Shown here one piece after another: positions 17,889-25,828 of a stretch of 36,784 nucleotides of DNA (within the stretch, counting starts at the first letter, position 1; each line of letters opens with the position of its first letter). The stretch covers positions 1-36,784 of the forward strand of contig JASJCP010000040.1 in the NCBI GenBank assembly GCA_030065935.1, read 5' to 3'. A model generated the notes under the pieces. It ran no database searches. It had not been told where the DNA came from and saw only the letters and a program-made list of their open reading frames with translations. The translations under genes and the position numbers were made by a program. Origin of the DNA: Xenococcaceae cyanobacterium MO_167.B27 (GTDB lineage: Bacteria; Cyanobacteriota; Cyanobacteriia; Cyanobacteriales; Xenococcaceae).

Positions 17889-19016
17889 TTAAGTAAGCCA
17901 TCCTTTTAAACGACGAGCTACTTGAGGGCGACGTAATTTACGCATTGCTTTACTTTGAATTTGGCGCACCCTTTCACGGGAAAGATTAAACATTCCTCCT
18001 ACTTCTTCTAGGGTGTAGGGTTGACTGGTAGATAAGCCATAGCGCAAAGCGATCACATCTTTTTCTCTTTCTGTCAGAACATCATCAAGAACATCGATAA
18101 TTTCCTGGCGCATCATGGCTTCGCTCATTTTCTCTTCAGGAAGTTGTAATTCGCTATCTTCTAGTAAATCTACTAATTCCGTATCTTCTGCTTTCCCGAC
18201 ACGATGATTAAGAGATAAGGATTGACGACGCAAATCTAATAGCTGTCGTAGTTGTGGTGGAGATATTTTTAGCTCTTTGGCTAATTCTTGTTCACTGGGA
18301 TTGCGTTGCAACCTTTGTTTGAGAGTGCGTTGCGCTTTTTTGAGCTTGTTTAGCTTCTCGACAATATGTATGGGAAGGCGAATGGTGCGAGCATCATTCG
18401 CAATTGTTCTAGTAATAGCCTGACGAATCCACCAATAGGCGTAAGTAGAGAATTTATAGCCTTTGTTAGGATCAAACTTTTCTGTGGCGCGATTTAAACC
18501 AATTGCCCCTTCTTGAATCAGATCGAGAAAAGGAACACCACGATTAAGATAGCGTTTAGCAATAGACACTACTAAACGTAGGTTGGAGCGGATCATTTTC
18601 CGCTTGGCTACTTTCCCCTTATACAAAAACTGTTCTAGCTGACGTGTATTAGCTAAACCCATTGCTTTCGCCCATTCTTGGGAGGTGGGTTTTCTTTTGA
18701 GTTTTTCTGCTAGTTTTTGACGAATTTCCTCTGCTTCTACCATTAATCTAACTTCATTTGCTAGAGTAATTTCTTCTTCTGATTTGAGCAAAGGATAACG
18801 CGCCATTTCTTTGAAAAAAGCTCCAATATTATCTTCAAGACTGGCTTTACTCGGCTTGGATGAACGACGATTAGAAGCTGCTTCTGCTTCATTAGAATAT
18901 TCAACTTCCACAAGTTTTAAGTCGTCATCTAGTTCATCAGAGCCGTCACTCTTTAACAGCAGATCCTCGTATTCATTAGAATAATTCTCATATTCGTTTA
19001 TTTGAGTTGCAGTCAT
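17889..19016 (-). CDS. sigC: Group 2 RNA polymerase sigma factor, SigC-like
   Basis: A 375-residue sigma-70 family protein. Order: acidic, low-complexity N terminus (1-60), region 1.2 ([16 protein letters not shown], about 62-77), region 2 ([39 protein letters not shown], then [17 protein letters not shown]), region 3, and region 4.2 with helix-turn-helix ([31 protein letters not shown]). The wording [11 protein letters not shown] and LVDLLED, rather than the SigA forms, matches what I recall of SigC. Group 2 factors in cyanobacteria are non-essential and act in carbon, nitrogen or stress responses. It is a single gene divergent from priA, with 625 bases between. The sigC name is likely but unverified. 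Confidence 0.85.
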   Translation of the reverse strand: MTATQINEYENYSNEYEDLLLKSDGSDELDDDLKLVEVEYSNEAEAASNRRSSKPSKASLEDNIGAFFKEMARYPLLKSEEEITLANEVRLMVEAEEIRQKLAEKLKRKPTSQEWAKAMGLANTRQLEQFLYKGKVAKRKMIRSNLRLVVSIAKRYLNRGVPFLDLIQEGAIGLNRATEKFDPNKGYKFSTYAYWWIRQAITRTIANDARTIRLPIHIVEKLNKLKKAQRTLKQRLQRNPSEQELAKELKISPPQLRQLLDLRRQSLSLNHRVGKAEDTELVDLLEDSELQLPEEKMSEAMMRQEIIDVLDDVLTEREKDVIALRYGLSTSQPYTLEEVGGMFNLSRERVRQIQSKAMRKLRRPQVARRLKGWLT

Positions 19017-19641
19017 GATTTTATCTTGATTCTTATTGACTAAGATTTTTGAAGAATAATTATGTGATTTGTATAAGGTAAATTATTTCAGATTATTTAC
19101 TCTAAGTATCATTTACCAACTTTTTCTTAATTAATGGGATTGTCTAAATGTGGTTTTCGGACGGTTGATTAGATTTTAAGAGGATAAAACTACAGATTTT
19201 CTTAATATTTCCCTCTAAATACTCAGACAGAAAGGTAATTTGGTGTAGTAGCTGTATTACTAATCAGATTAACAAAAATAATTAATGATTTTGTCGATCT
19301 AGTTACAAAATGATAATTAACTTAATTGGTTAAGAAAAATTTAAGTTGATCTTAGTACGATATTTAACCAACTATGAGTTATCAGTTATCAGTTATCAGT
19401 TATCCCCAATTCCCCCCGGGAGGAGACTTAATATATCTAGGTATTGAAGCCAAAAGAGATCGGTTTTGTTGTGAAGTCTCCGAACCGCCCCAATTCCCCA
19501 ATTCCCCAATTCCCCAATTCCCCAATCCCTAATCCTCACTCCTTATCCCTGAGATAGGGTTATCTCTACTGTATAAAAATTAAGAACTCTTGGGAGGATA
19601 AAATGGTATCTTTGTACGAGACACAATTATTATAGTCAACA
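19017..19641. repeat. Repeat-rich sigC-priA gap
   Basis: A 625-base gap without genes. Four tandem copies of AGTTATC lie at 19377-19404. A dispersed repeat follows at 19417-19481. Then come four copies of CCCCAATT and a partial fifth at 19488-19527. The A+T-rich left half must hold the sigC promoter. No regulator site is recognisable. Confidence 0.6.
19417..19481. repeat. Dispersed repeat with GGAGAC/GTCTCC ends, copy 1
   Basis: The 65-base unit begins CGGGAGGAGACTTAATA and ends GAAGTCTCC, so its inner ends GGAGAC and GTCTCC are inverted. A second copy of 62 bases lies at 23607-23668, about 85 percent alike by eye with small gaps. It is non-coding and may be a very small non-autonomous mobile element. 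Confidence 0.6.
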
Positions 19642-22212
19642 GTGGATAGCGATCACTCCGTGCCTCGGCGCAGCCGAGACCGCCTTTATCTAGATTCTGC
19701 TCTTTCTGTCTTGAGTAATTCCAGTAGTATAGTGGCAGAACCAAGCAACAGCTACGAACTAGGAACAGCATCATCTCCAACTAAGTGGGTAGCAGTATTA
19801 ATCGACTTTCCAGGGGTTCAGGATTTTTATACTTATAGTCTTCCTGATGATTTGTCGGCGCAACCAGGAGATATAGTGAGTGTTCCTTTCGGAATGCAAA
19901 TAACAGGGGGAATAGTCATTCAAGTATTAGATAGTCCTCCAGCAAATCTAGAAATAGAGCGAATTCGCAGTATTGAAGATGTGGTTAGTTCAGGGTTTTT
20001 TCCTGAGAGCTATTGGGAATTGTTACAAAAAGTTGCAGAATATTATTTGACCGACTTAATGAGTGCGGTTCGGGTAGCTCTTCCTCCTGGTATATTGGGG
20101 CGATCGCAAAGAAGAATTCGCATCTTACTAGATAATATACCTCAAGGAGCAGAAACCTTTTGTAGTCAAGTAGCCAGAAATATTTTACAACTGCTGCAAA
20201 AACAAAAAGATGGTAATTACAGTATTAAGTATCTGCGAAATCAGGTCAAAGGTGCAGACAGAGGAATTAGAGAATTATCGAAACGGGGTTGGGTAGAGAG
20301 TTATCTCGAACCGCCTAAAAGAATTCAAGCCAAACTGCAAACGGCTGTAACATTGGTTAGGGAAACCCTATTAGACGATCTTACTCCTAGACAAAGGGAA
20401 GTATTACAAGTGCTGCGTCAAAATGGTGGGGAAATGTGGCAAAAAGAATTAATTAATCTTGCTAGTACCACTACCGCAACAGTAAAGAAAATTGCAGCAA
20501 ATGGTTACATTACAATTTCTGAAAGAGAGATTCTGAGAAAAGAACAGGGAATTGCTCAAAAAAGAGACATTCCTAAAGAATTAAATCCAGCCCAAGCAGA
20601 AGCCTTAAAAATAATCAATAATCAAACAGGATACGCCCAAATTCTCTTACATGGTGTAACTGGTTCAGGAAAAACCGAAGTTTATTTACAGGCGATCGCA
20701 TCTATTTTAACTCAAGGTAAGTCCGCCCTGGTGCTAGTTCCAGAAATTGGCTTAACCCCTCAACTAACTGATAGATTTCGCGCTCGTTTTGCAGATCGAG
20801 TCTGTGTATATCACAGTAAACTTTCTGACGGAGAAAGATATGATACCTGGCGACAAACTATCCAAGGTGAACCTCAAGTAATTATTGGTACTCGCTCCGC
20901 TATTTTTGCTCCTTTACCCAATTTAGGTTTAATTGTATTAGATGAAGAACACGATTCCAGCTTTAAACAAGACCGACCTATTCCAACTTATCATGCTCAC
21001 ACTGTAGCTAACTGGCGTGCAGAATTAGCTGACTGTCCCCTAGTTTTAGGTTCAGCAACCCCGTCTTTAGAGAGTTTGGTTACTTGTTTTAAAGAAGATA
21101 AGCAAAACAATACTTCATCACAATACTATTTATCTTTACCAGAAAGAATCGGAGCGCGTCCCTTACCTCCTGTAGAAATAGTAGATATGCGAGAGGAATT
21201 GAATAGGGGTAATAGATCGATTTTTAGTAAGTCTTTACAAAATGCGATCGCAGATATTCAAGAGCGTCAACAACAAGCCATTCTCTTTATTCCCAGAAGG
21301 GGACACAGCACTTTTGTTTCTTGTCGCAGTTGCGGTTATGTTATGGAATGTCCCAACTGTGATGTATCTCTTTCCTATCACTATACCCATGAAGGCGCAG
21401 CAAAACTATTAAGGTGTCACTACTGTAATCACACCAGTATTCAACCTACTAGCTGTCCCCAATGTTGTTCTCCTTATCTCAAGTTTTTTGGTAGTGGAAC
21501 ACAGAAAGTAACTCAAGAGCTTAATAAACAGTTTCCTGATCTTATACCGATTCGTTTTGATAGCGACACCACCAGAAATAAAAATGCACACCGTGACTTA
21601 ATTGCTCGTTTTACTTCTAAGCAAGCAGATATTTTAGTAGGAACACAAATGCTTACTAAAGGTTTAGATATTGCTGGAGTAACTTTAGTTGGGGTAGTCT
21701 CTGCGGATGGTTTATTACATCGTTCTGATTATCGCGCAGCAGAAAGAGCCTTTCAAACCCTAACTCAAGTCGCAGGAAGAGCAGGAAGAGGAGATGAACC
21801 AGGAAAAGTAATTATTCAAACCTACTCCCCCGAACACCCTGTTATTAGAGCCGTCAAGACTCATGACTATGAGAGTTTTAGTAGTGCAGAATTAGAGCAA
21901 AGAGAAGCTTTAAACTATCCTCCCTATGGCAAACTAATTCTAATTAAACTGAGTAGTATTAATGAGGCGGAAGTCAGAGAAACGGCGGATGCTTTAGCAG
22001 ATGCTTGTTTAAATATTATTGGTGATGAATGGCAACTATTAGGACCTGCTCCTGCTAGTGTGATGAGGGTAGCTCGTCGTTATCGTTGGCAAATATTATT
22101 AAAGTATCCTGCTACGGAAGAATCTAATTTACCTGACTTTAATAGTTTAAGAGAAATTTGTCCTAAATCTGTCAGCATGATTATTGATGTCGATCCTATA
22201 AATATGGATTGA
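19642..22212 (+). CDS. priA: Primosomal replication restart helicase PriA
   Basis: The 3'-5' helicase that reloads the replisome at stalled forks. N-terminal DNA-binding domain about 45-150 (KWVAVLIDFPGVQDFYTYSLP onward), Walker A GVTGSGKTEVYL near 335, Walker B LDEEHDSSF near 434, two interleaved zinc sites made of four CxxC pairs (CRSC, CPNC, CHYC, CPQC) at about 563-613, then GTQMLTKGLD and QVAGRAGRG of the second RecA-like domain. All motifs are intact. The GTG at 19642 gives 856 residues, but its first 30 cover a CTCGGC/GCCGAG palindrome and look non-conserved; the in-frame GTG at 19732 is an equally good or better start (826 residues). Neither has a clear ribosome site. Confidence 0.93.
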   Translation: MDSDHSVPRRSRDRLYLDSALSVLSNSSSIVAEPSNSYELGTASSPTKWVAVLIDFPGVQDFYTYSLPDDLSAQPGDIVSVPFGMQITGGIVIQVLDSPPANLEIERIRSIEDVVSSGFFPESYWELLQKVAEYYLTDLMSAVRVALPPGILGRSQRRIRILLDNIPQGAETFCSQVARNILQLLQKQKDGNYSIKYLRNQVKGADRGIRELSKRGWVESYLEPPKRIQAKLQTAVTLVRETLLDDLTPRQREVLQVLRQNGGEMWQKELINLASTTTATVKKIAANGYITISEREILRKEQGIAQKRDIPKELNPAQAEALKIINNQTGYAQILLHGVTGSGKTEVYLQAIASILTQGKSALVLVPEIGLTPQLTDRFRARFADRVCVYHSKLSDGERYDTWRQTIQGEPQVIIGTRSAIFAPLPNLGLIVLDEEHDSSFKQDRPIPTYHAHTVANWRAELADCPLVLGSATPSLESLVTCFKEDKQNNTSSQYYLSLPERIGARPLPPVEIVDMREELNRGNRSIFSKSLQNAIADIQERQQQAILFIPRRGHSTFVSCRSCGYVMECPNCDVSLSYHYTHEGAAKLLRCHYCNHTSIQPTSCPQCCSPYLKFFGSGTQKVTQELNKQFPDLIPIRFDSDTTRNKNAHRDLIARFTSKQADILVGTQMLTKGLDIAGVTLVGVVSADGLLHRSDYRAAERAFQTLTQVAGRAGRGDEPGKVIIQTYSPEHPVIRAVKTHDYESFSSAELEQREALNYPPYGKLILIKLSSINEAEVRETADALADACLNIIGDEWQLLGPAPASVMRVARRYRWQILLKYPATEESNLPDFNSLREICPKSVSMIIDVDPINMD

Positions 22213-22318
22213 TTCAATATTAAGATAGTAAAACATAAATTATCTACTTAATTTTATTAGATTTACTTGTGTGTTTTTGGCTAAACTAGATAACATATCT
22301 AAAAATATAGCCTCGATC

Positions 22319-22651
22319 ATGAGTTCCTTAAAAGCAAAAATAATTCAACAATTAGACTATCTACCTCACAATGCACTCAAGCAAGTATTAGATTTTGTTG
22401 AGTTTCTTAATTGGCGCAAAATGGAAAATAGCCAAGCTAAATCAACTTTGATTGGTGAAGATTTAGATAAAGAACAAGATAGGGCTTGGTTAGAGACAGA
22501 TTTATCTAATTTGAGTGAGTATGAACCTTATGAATGGGATTTGGGAGAATTAGAAGAAGGACTACCTATTGAAATTGATTCACAAAAAGGGATTGTAAGG
22601 GAGCATCCCATTTTTGCCCATAACACTTTCAATTATGCTTTGAAACCCTAG
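22319..22651 (+). CDS. DUF2281-like antitoxin with C terminus altered by an inserted element
   Basis: A 110-residue protein starting MSSLKAKIIQQLDYLPHNALKQVLDFVEFLNWRK, the helical pattern of DUF2281/VapB-like antitoxins, followed by an acidic linker (EPYEWDLGELEEGLPIEI). The ATG at 22319 is preferred over a GTG at 22271. The last 18 codons and the stop lie inside a 100-base element (22599-22698). If that element and one copy of its 8-base duplication are removed, the frame reads on as GIVIVEVRSFPFKFATDD and stops at 22751-22753. A MazF-like toxin fragment follows on the same strand, so this was probably an antitoxin-toxin pair. Whether the altered protein still works is unknown. Confidence 0.6.
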   Translation: MSSLKAKIIQQLDYLPHNALKQVLDFVEFLNWRKMENSQAKSTLIGEDLDKEQDRAWLETDLSNLSEYEPYEWDLGELEEGLPIEIDSQKGIVREHPIFAHNTFNYALKP

Positions 22652-22698
22652 TATTCTCGTTAGTTTGCTCGATGGATTTTCCAAAATGGGATGCTCCC
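22599..22698. mobile_element. 100-bp MITE-like element with perfect TIRs and 8-bp target duplication
   Basis: Terminal inverted repeats of 16 bases, GGGAGCATCCCATTTT at 22599-22614 and its exact complement at 22683-22698. Direct repeats GATTGTAA flank it at 22591-22598 and 22699-22706. It has no coding capacity. This is the signature of a non-autonomous transposable element moved by a transposase elsewhere in the genome. It sits inside the 3' end of the antitoxin gene and supplies its present stop codon. Confidence 0.8.
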
Positions 22699-22755
22699 GA
22701 TTGTAATAGTAGAAGTTAGATCATTTCCCTTTAAATTTGCTACAGATGACTGATG

Positions 22756-22797
22756 GGGAGACAAGGGAGACAAGGGAGACAAGGAGGACAAGGGAGA
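22756..22797. repeat. 9-base tandem repeat
   Basis: GGGAGACAA is repeated three times exactly (22756-22782), followed by GGAGGACAA and a partial unit. It lies between the ancestral stop of the antitoxin gene and the toxin fragment, where the 5' part of the toxin gene should be, so it may mark the deletion point. Confidence 0.65.
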
Positions 22798-22817
22798 TTA
22801 ATGTGCAGCATATCTAA

Positions 22818-22931
22818 AGTGATTTGATATTAGATCAAATTCGAGCTATTGATGCGAAAAGAATTGCTAATTATCGTGGAAGTTTAACAACAGAACAATA
22901 TCAAATTCTTATAATTTTTTTAGTAAATTAA
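22818..22931 (+). pseudogene. MazF/PemK-like toxin, C-terminal fragment
   Basis: An open frame of 37 codons, beginning after a stop at 22815-22817 and lacking a start codon. It reads LILDQIRAIDAKRIANYRG followed by SLTTEQYQIL, which matches the last helix region of MazF-family endoribonucleases (typically LxDQIRxxDxxRL...G.L). The first two thirds, including the RNA-binding and catalytic residues, are absent. It is on the same strand as the DUF2281-like antitoxin gene and is presumably the remains of its partner. Confidence 0.65.
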
Positions 22932-23085
22932 TTGGTGTATTAATATTACTTGCTACACCACTACGAACTAGACTGTCTTCATGTTCAGCTAGTTTTATAA
23001 GACTATTAACTGATACTTTATTATTTTTAACTGCCCAATAACGAACCTTACTATCTCGATCTTTACAAAGTTCTTCAATGATCCT
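22909..23085 (-). pseudogene. LRV/HEAT-like repeat protein fragment
   Basis: The minus-strand frame reads ELCKDRDSKVRYWAVKNNK then LIKLAEHEDSLVRSGVASN and NTPINLLKKL before a stop at 22909-22911. These are two units of the leucine-rich variant type (LAxxxDxxVRxxVAxNxxTPxxLL). It is in the same frame as the upstream YefM antitoxin gene and separated from it only by that gene's TAA. No start codon of its own is visible, so it looks like a truncated relic fused downstream of the antitoxin. Its 3' end overlaps the MazF fragment on the other strand. Confidence 0.5.
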
Positions 23086-23334
23086 TTACCACTCCAATTC
23101 TTCCTCAGAAACACAGTCAGACAAAGGTGTAGCCATTCCTTCGACAATAGACTCTTGCATCCCTGGAATAGATTGCAGATACAGTGTTTCTTGTAAACTT
23201 TCCCAATCATCTTTAGAAATCAAAACCCCATCTCCCTTGCGTGAAGTGATAATACAGGGTTTACTCTCTTTATTTACTTTTTCCAGTAGTTTAAATAGAT
23301 TGGCTCTTGCTTGACTAGCACTAAGAATGTCCAT
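23086..23334 (-). CDS. YefM/Phd family antitoxin, orphan
   Basis: An 82-residue protein with the classic start MDILSASQARANLFKLLEKVN, then PCIITSRKGDGVLISKDDWESLQETLYLQSIPG, the Phd/YefM DNA-binding fold, and a C-terminal toxin-binding tail ending SEEELEW. It is full length. Normally a YoeB or RelE-type toxin gene follows at once, often overlapping; here only an LRV-repeat fragment follows. The antitoxin is therefore an orphan, which may survive as a transcription factor or as protection against related toxins. Upstream, 23335-23606 holds no gene. Confidence 0.85.
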   Translation of the reverse strand: MDILSASQARANLFKLLEKVNKESKPCIITSRKGDGVLISKDDWESLQETLYLQSIPGMQESIVEGMATPLSDCVSEEELEW

Positions 23335-23606
23335 AATTGCTCCCTGTTAATTGTACTTTTTATTGTACCATTTAAGGATAATTCAGTAATTTGTATCAGT
23401 TTTAAATAATATTTTTCAGCGAACGCAATTCTTCAATCTGTATAATTAGGAGATATTAAAATACAACTAAAGCTACATAAGGATGAGCTATAATCTGCTT
23501 TTTAAAATCAATAAGTTCATTATCTTCTCTCGAAAGACAAATATAAGCATATTATAGCTAAGTAAAATTACTTGTACATTCGCGCATTGCCTATTTACTA
23601 TTGCCT
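23335..23606. other. Gap upstream of the orphan antitoxin, no gene seen
   Basis: A+T-rich sequence that should contain the promoter of the YefM-type antitoxin gene at its left end. I recognise no gene or structured element before the dispersed repeat at 23607. Confidence 0.4.
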
Positions 23607-23668
23607 CGGGAGGAGACTTAATAGATCTAGGTATTTAACCAGAAGATCGATTTTGTAATAAAGTCTCC
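23607..23668. repeat. Dispersed repeat with GGAGAC/GTCTCC ends, copy 2
   Basis: The 62-base unit begins CGGGAGGAGACTTAATA and ends AAAGTCTCC. It matches the copy at 19417-19481 over its full length apart from substitutions and short gaps. The open frame of the truncated membrane-protein gene begins right at its end, so the repeat marks the break. Confidence 0.6.
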
Positions 23669-24316
23669 TTTTTACTAGTCACAGATCAAGGGAGCTACGA
23701 ATTATCTGATGATCAACAAGATGTTTCTCAAATGCAGTCTCCTTTATGGATAATACATTTAGGAGGAAAATTTCCTAGAGCTTATGATGATGCTATTTTA
23801 CAAGCAACCCAGAATAGTAATGGAGGTGTTGCGAGTAATATTTCTACAGTAATCAAGTGTATAGCGACAGAAAAAGCTAGTGGTTTATCTGTGATAGATG
23901 GCTATAGTTGGACTGTAGAAAAATCCAACAGTGAAACTTCTACTAACAATAGTATTGAACCTATTGCTGCTCGTCAGCTAGTATTAAACTTAAGCAAACA
24001 GAGTCAACATCAGCTATCTTTACAGGAATTAGATACTATTCATCAAGTTGCTAAGAATTATGATATTGTTACTCCTTACTCCTCAATGATTGTTCTAGTT
24101 AACGACCAACAAAGAGAACATCTCAAGAAAGCAGAAGCTAAAACAGATCGCTTTGATACAGAAGTAGAAAACGGTGTGGAACAATTAGATAAACCTTTTA
24201 ATCCTTTTGAAGTTTCAGGTACTCCTGAACCCGATCTTTGGCTGTCATTAAGTTTAGTTGCGATCGCACTTTTCCTAGTGTTTCAAAGACAAAGAGTCAT
24301 CAAAATTCCTGATTAA
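23669..24316 (+). pseudogene. C-terminal part of a PEP-CTERM-type integral membrane protein (TIGR02921-like)
   Basis: An open frame beginning right after a dispersed repeat; the first ATG is at 23732, giving 194 residues. It contains SPLWIIHLGGKFPRAYDD and a GYSW segment, a charged region, and at the C terminus SGTPEPDLW followed by a hydrophobic helix and RQR, the three-part PEP-CTERM sorting pattern. I recall this combination from a family of large cyanobacterial PEP-CTERM membrane proteins of around 900 residues (TIGR02921), of which only the tail remains. No ribosome site is visible before the ATG. It is most likely a truncated, non-functional gene, though a short secreted product cannot be excluded. 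Confidence 0.55.
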
Positions 24317-24373
24317 AAGTCTTCATCAAAAAACAAATCAGTCTAGACTAGATTACTGGGATTATTGCTTAAT

Positions 24374-24916
24374 TTATACTCCTCTAAGTTTGCGAGTATT
24401 ATCTACTAAACTTTGAGCAAATTTATCAAATCTTTGTGATAGCTTCTCATCTAACAATTTGTTTTCATCATTAAAAGCTTGCCATGCTTGTCCAACCGCA
24501 ATCTGTTCTGGAATTACCCATCCATGAACCCATCTTATGATAACCCTAAGATGATTGAGGGCGTTGCTATTGGATTGCCCACCTAAAACACTGATTAATC
24601 CTACGACTTTATCTGATAAATGTTCAAAACTCATAAGATCCAGTGCATTTTTCATCACACCGCTAACGCTACCATGATATTCAGGTGTCGCTAAAATCAA
24701 ACCATCCGCCTCTTTCACAGTATCTCTAAGTTTGATGACATCAGGATAGTCGGGATATTCATCACCACCGTTGCAAAAAGGTAGATTCATTTCTCGTAAG
24801 TCTAGGATTTCTACTTCTGCTCCTAAAGCTTCTACCCTAGCAATAGCTTGTTGCAGTGCTTTAGCACTATAAGACTTATCTCGCAAACTACCTGTAATTC
24901 CTACAATCTTAACCAT
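24374..24916 (-). CDS. NAD(P)H-dependent FMN reductase (flavodoxin-like)
   Basis: A 180-residue cytosolic flavoprotein of the NADPH-dependent FMN reductase/chromate reductase family. The phosphate-binding loop GITGSLRDKSYSAKAL is at residues 6-21, and the flavin-contacting TPEYHGSVSGVMKNALDLM is at about 82-100. Length and motifs are complete. It would reduce FMN, quinones or metal ions with NAD(P)H by a two-electron route. It is a single gene, divergent from the sigma-like gene with 238 bases between, so it may share regulation with that cluster, but nothing in the sequence proves this. Confidence 0.88.
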   Translation of the reverse strand: MVKIVGITGSLRDKSYSAKALQQAIARVEALGAEVEILDLREMNLPFCNGGDEYPDYPDVIKLRDTVKEADGLILATPEYHGSVSGVMKNALDLMSFEHLSDKVVGLISVLGGQSNSNALNHLRVIIRWVHGWVIPEQIAVGQAWQAFNDENKLLDEKLSQRFDKFAQSLVDNTRKLRGV

Positions 24917-24990
24917 AATATTAGACTCCGATAATTTAATTTTTTAACTTATCCATACTCGTTATGACTACGCTTAGTCTAACAAAAAAA

Positions 24991-25120
24991 TTTACTTACT
25001 GTCAAAGGATGTTAAATACCTTTCCAAATGAATGTGGTGATTTACACCAAACCCTAAAAAGTTTATCGCAAAATTCTCGAACTGCGAAAAAATGCTCATG
25101 GGAACTGATAAGTAAGTAAA
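24991..25120. promoter_or_regulatory. Inverted repeat pair upstream of the sigma-like gene
   Basis: TTTACTTACT at 24991-25000 and its exact complement at 25111-25120 lie 110 bases apart in the gap ahead of the sigma-like gene. A small hairpin TGGTG...CACCA sits between them at 25035-25049. They could be operator half-sites or a long-range stem in the leader. Confidence 0.3.
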
Positions 25121-25154
25121 TAGATACAAAGGTGTATGATGAGAAAAAAAAATT

Positions 25155-25814
25155 ATGAGCCAGTCGCCAAGTAATAAATTTGACAAACAAATAAAAAGGC
25201 TAATTGTGGAAACTTGTCAGCATCCTCGGGATAGTTTCGAGCGGAAAAGTGGTTTAACTAAGCTTATTCAAACCATCACTCAATCGAAAAAGCTATGGTA
25301 TTCTTATAACCCTTTTTACGAAGATGCTCTACAACAGACATGGCTCTACTTCTGTCGAAATCTTTGTGAAGCTAACACTGGCAAGAAGTATGACCCAAAC
25401 CAAAGTCAGGTAATTACTTGGCTCAACAGCTATCTCAAATACAGGTTGTTTTCTTTTCAACAAGAAATACAACAACAAAATGAGAAAAAAGTTTCCCTCT
25501 CTCCAATCAGGGAAGAGACAACAACAGATCCGATTCAACAAATTCCAGCTACTCCTGAGATTCCGCCAATTTTAGAAGAAACTCTTAATTGGGTCAAAAA
25601 TGACCCTGGTGGGGAGTTAAGTTCAATTCACATCAAAAAACGCCCAGATATTACCTGTCAAGTTTTAATTTTACGTCGTCTGCCACCACCAACAGATTGG
25701 AAAACGCTAGAAGCAGAATTTAACTGTTCTTACTCAACTCTGGCTAATTTCTATAAGCGACAATGTCGTCCCCGCTTGCGTCAATTTGCTCTCACTCAAG
25801 GATTTTTAGAATAA
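25155..25814 (+). CDS. Divergent sigma-70-like regulator heading the CHAT cluster
   Basis: A 219-residue protein. Residues about 50-105 (YNPFYEDALQQTWLYFCRN, then VITWLNSYLKYRLFSF) resemble sigma region 2, the core-binding part. Residues about 180-212 (DWKTLEAEFNCSYSTLANFYKRQCRPRLRQFA) form a helix-turn-helix like region 4. A low-complexity linker joins them. It is far from group 1/2 factors and closest in layout to ECF-like factors found in cyanobacteria. It is 14 bases ahead of the DUF1822 gene, so the two and the CHAT-CHASE2 gene likely form one operon, with this protein as probable regulator. Regulation of its own cluster is inference. No anti-sigma gene is adjacent. Confidence 0.7.
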   Translation: MSQSPSNKFDKQIKRLIVETCQHPRDSFERKSGLTKLIQTITQSKKLWYSYNPFYEDALQQTWLYFCRNLCEANTGKKYDPNQSQVITWLNSYLKYRLFSFQQEIQQQNEKKVSLSPIREETTTDPIQQIPATPEIPPILEETLNWVKNDPGGELSSIHIKKRPDITCQVLILRRLPPPTDWKTLEAEFNCSYSTLANFYKRQCRPRLRQFALTQGFLE

Positions 25815-25828
25815 AGGAAAGTTTAATA

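Noticed and set aside
19377-19527. Short direct repeats that might suggest a CRISPR array
   Set aside because: Units are 7 or 8 bases and contiguous, with no spacers and no cas genes nearby; they are simple tandem repeats.
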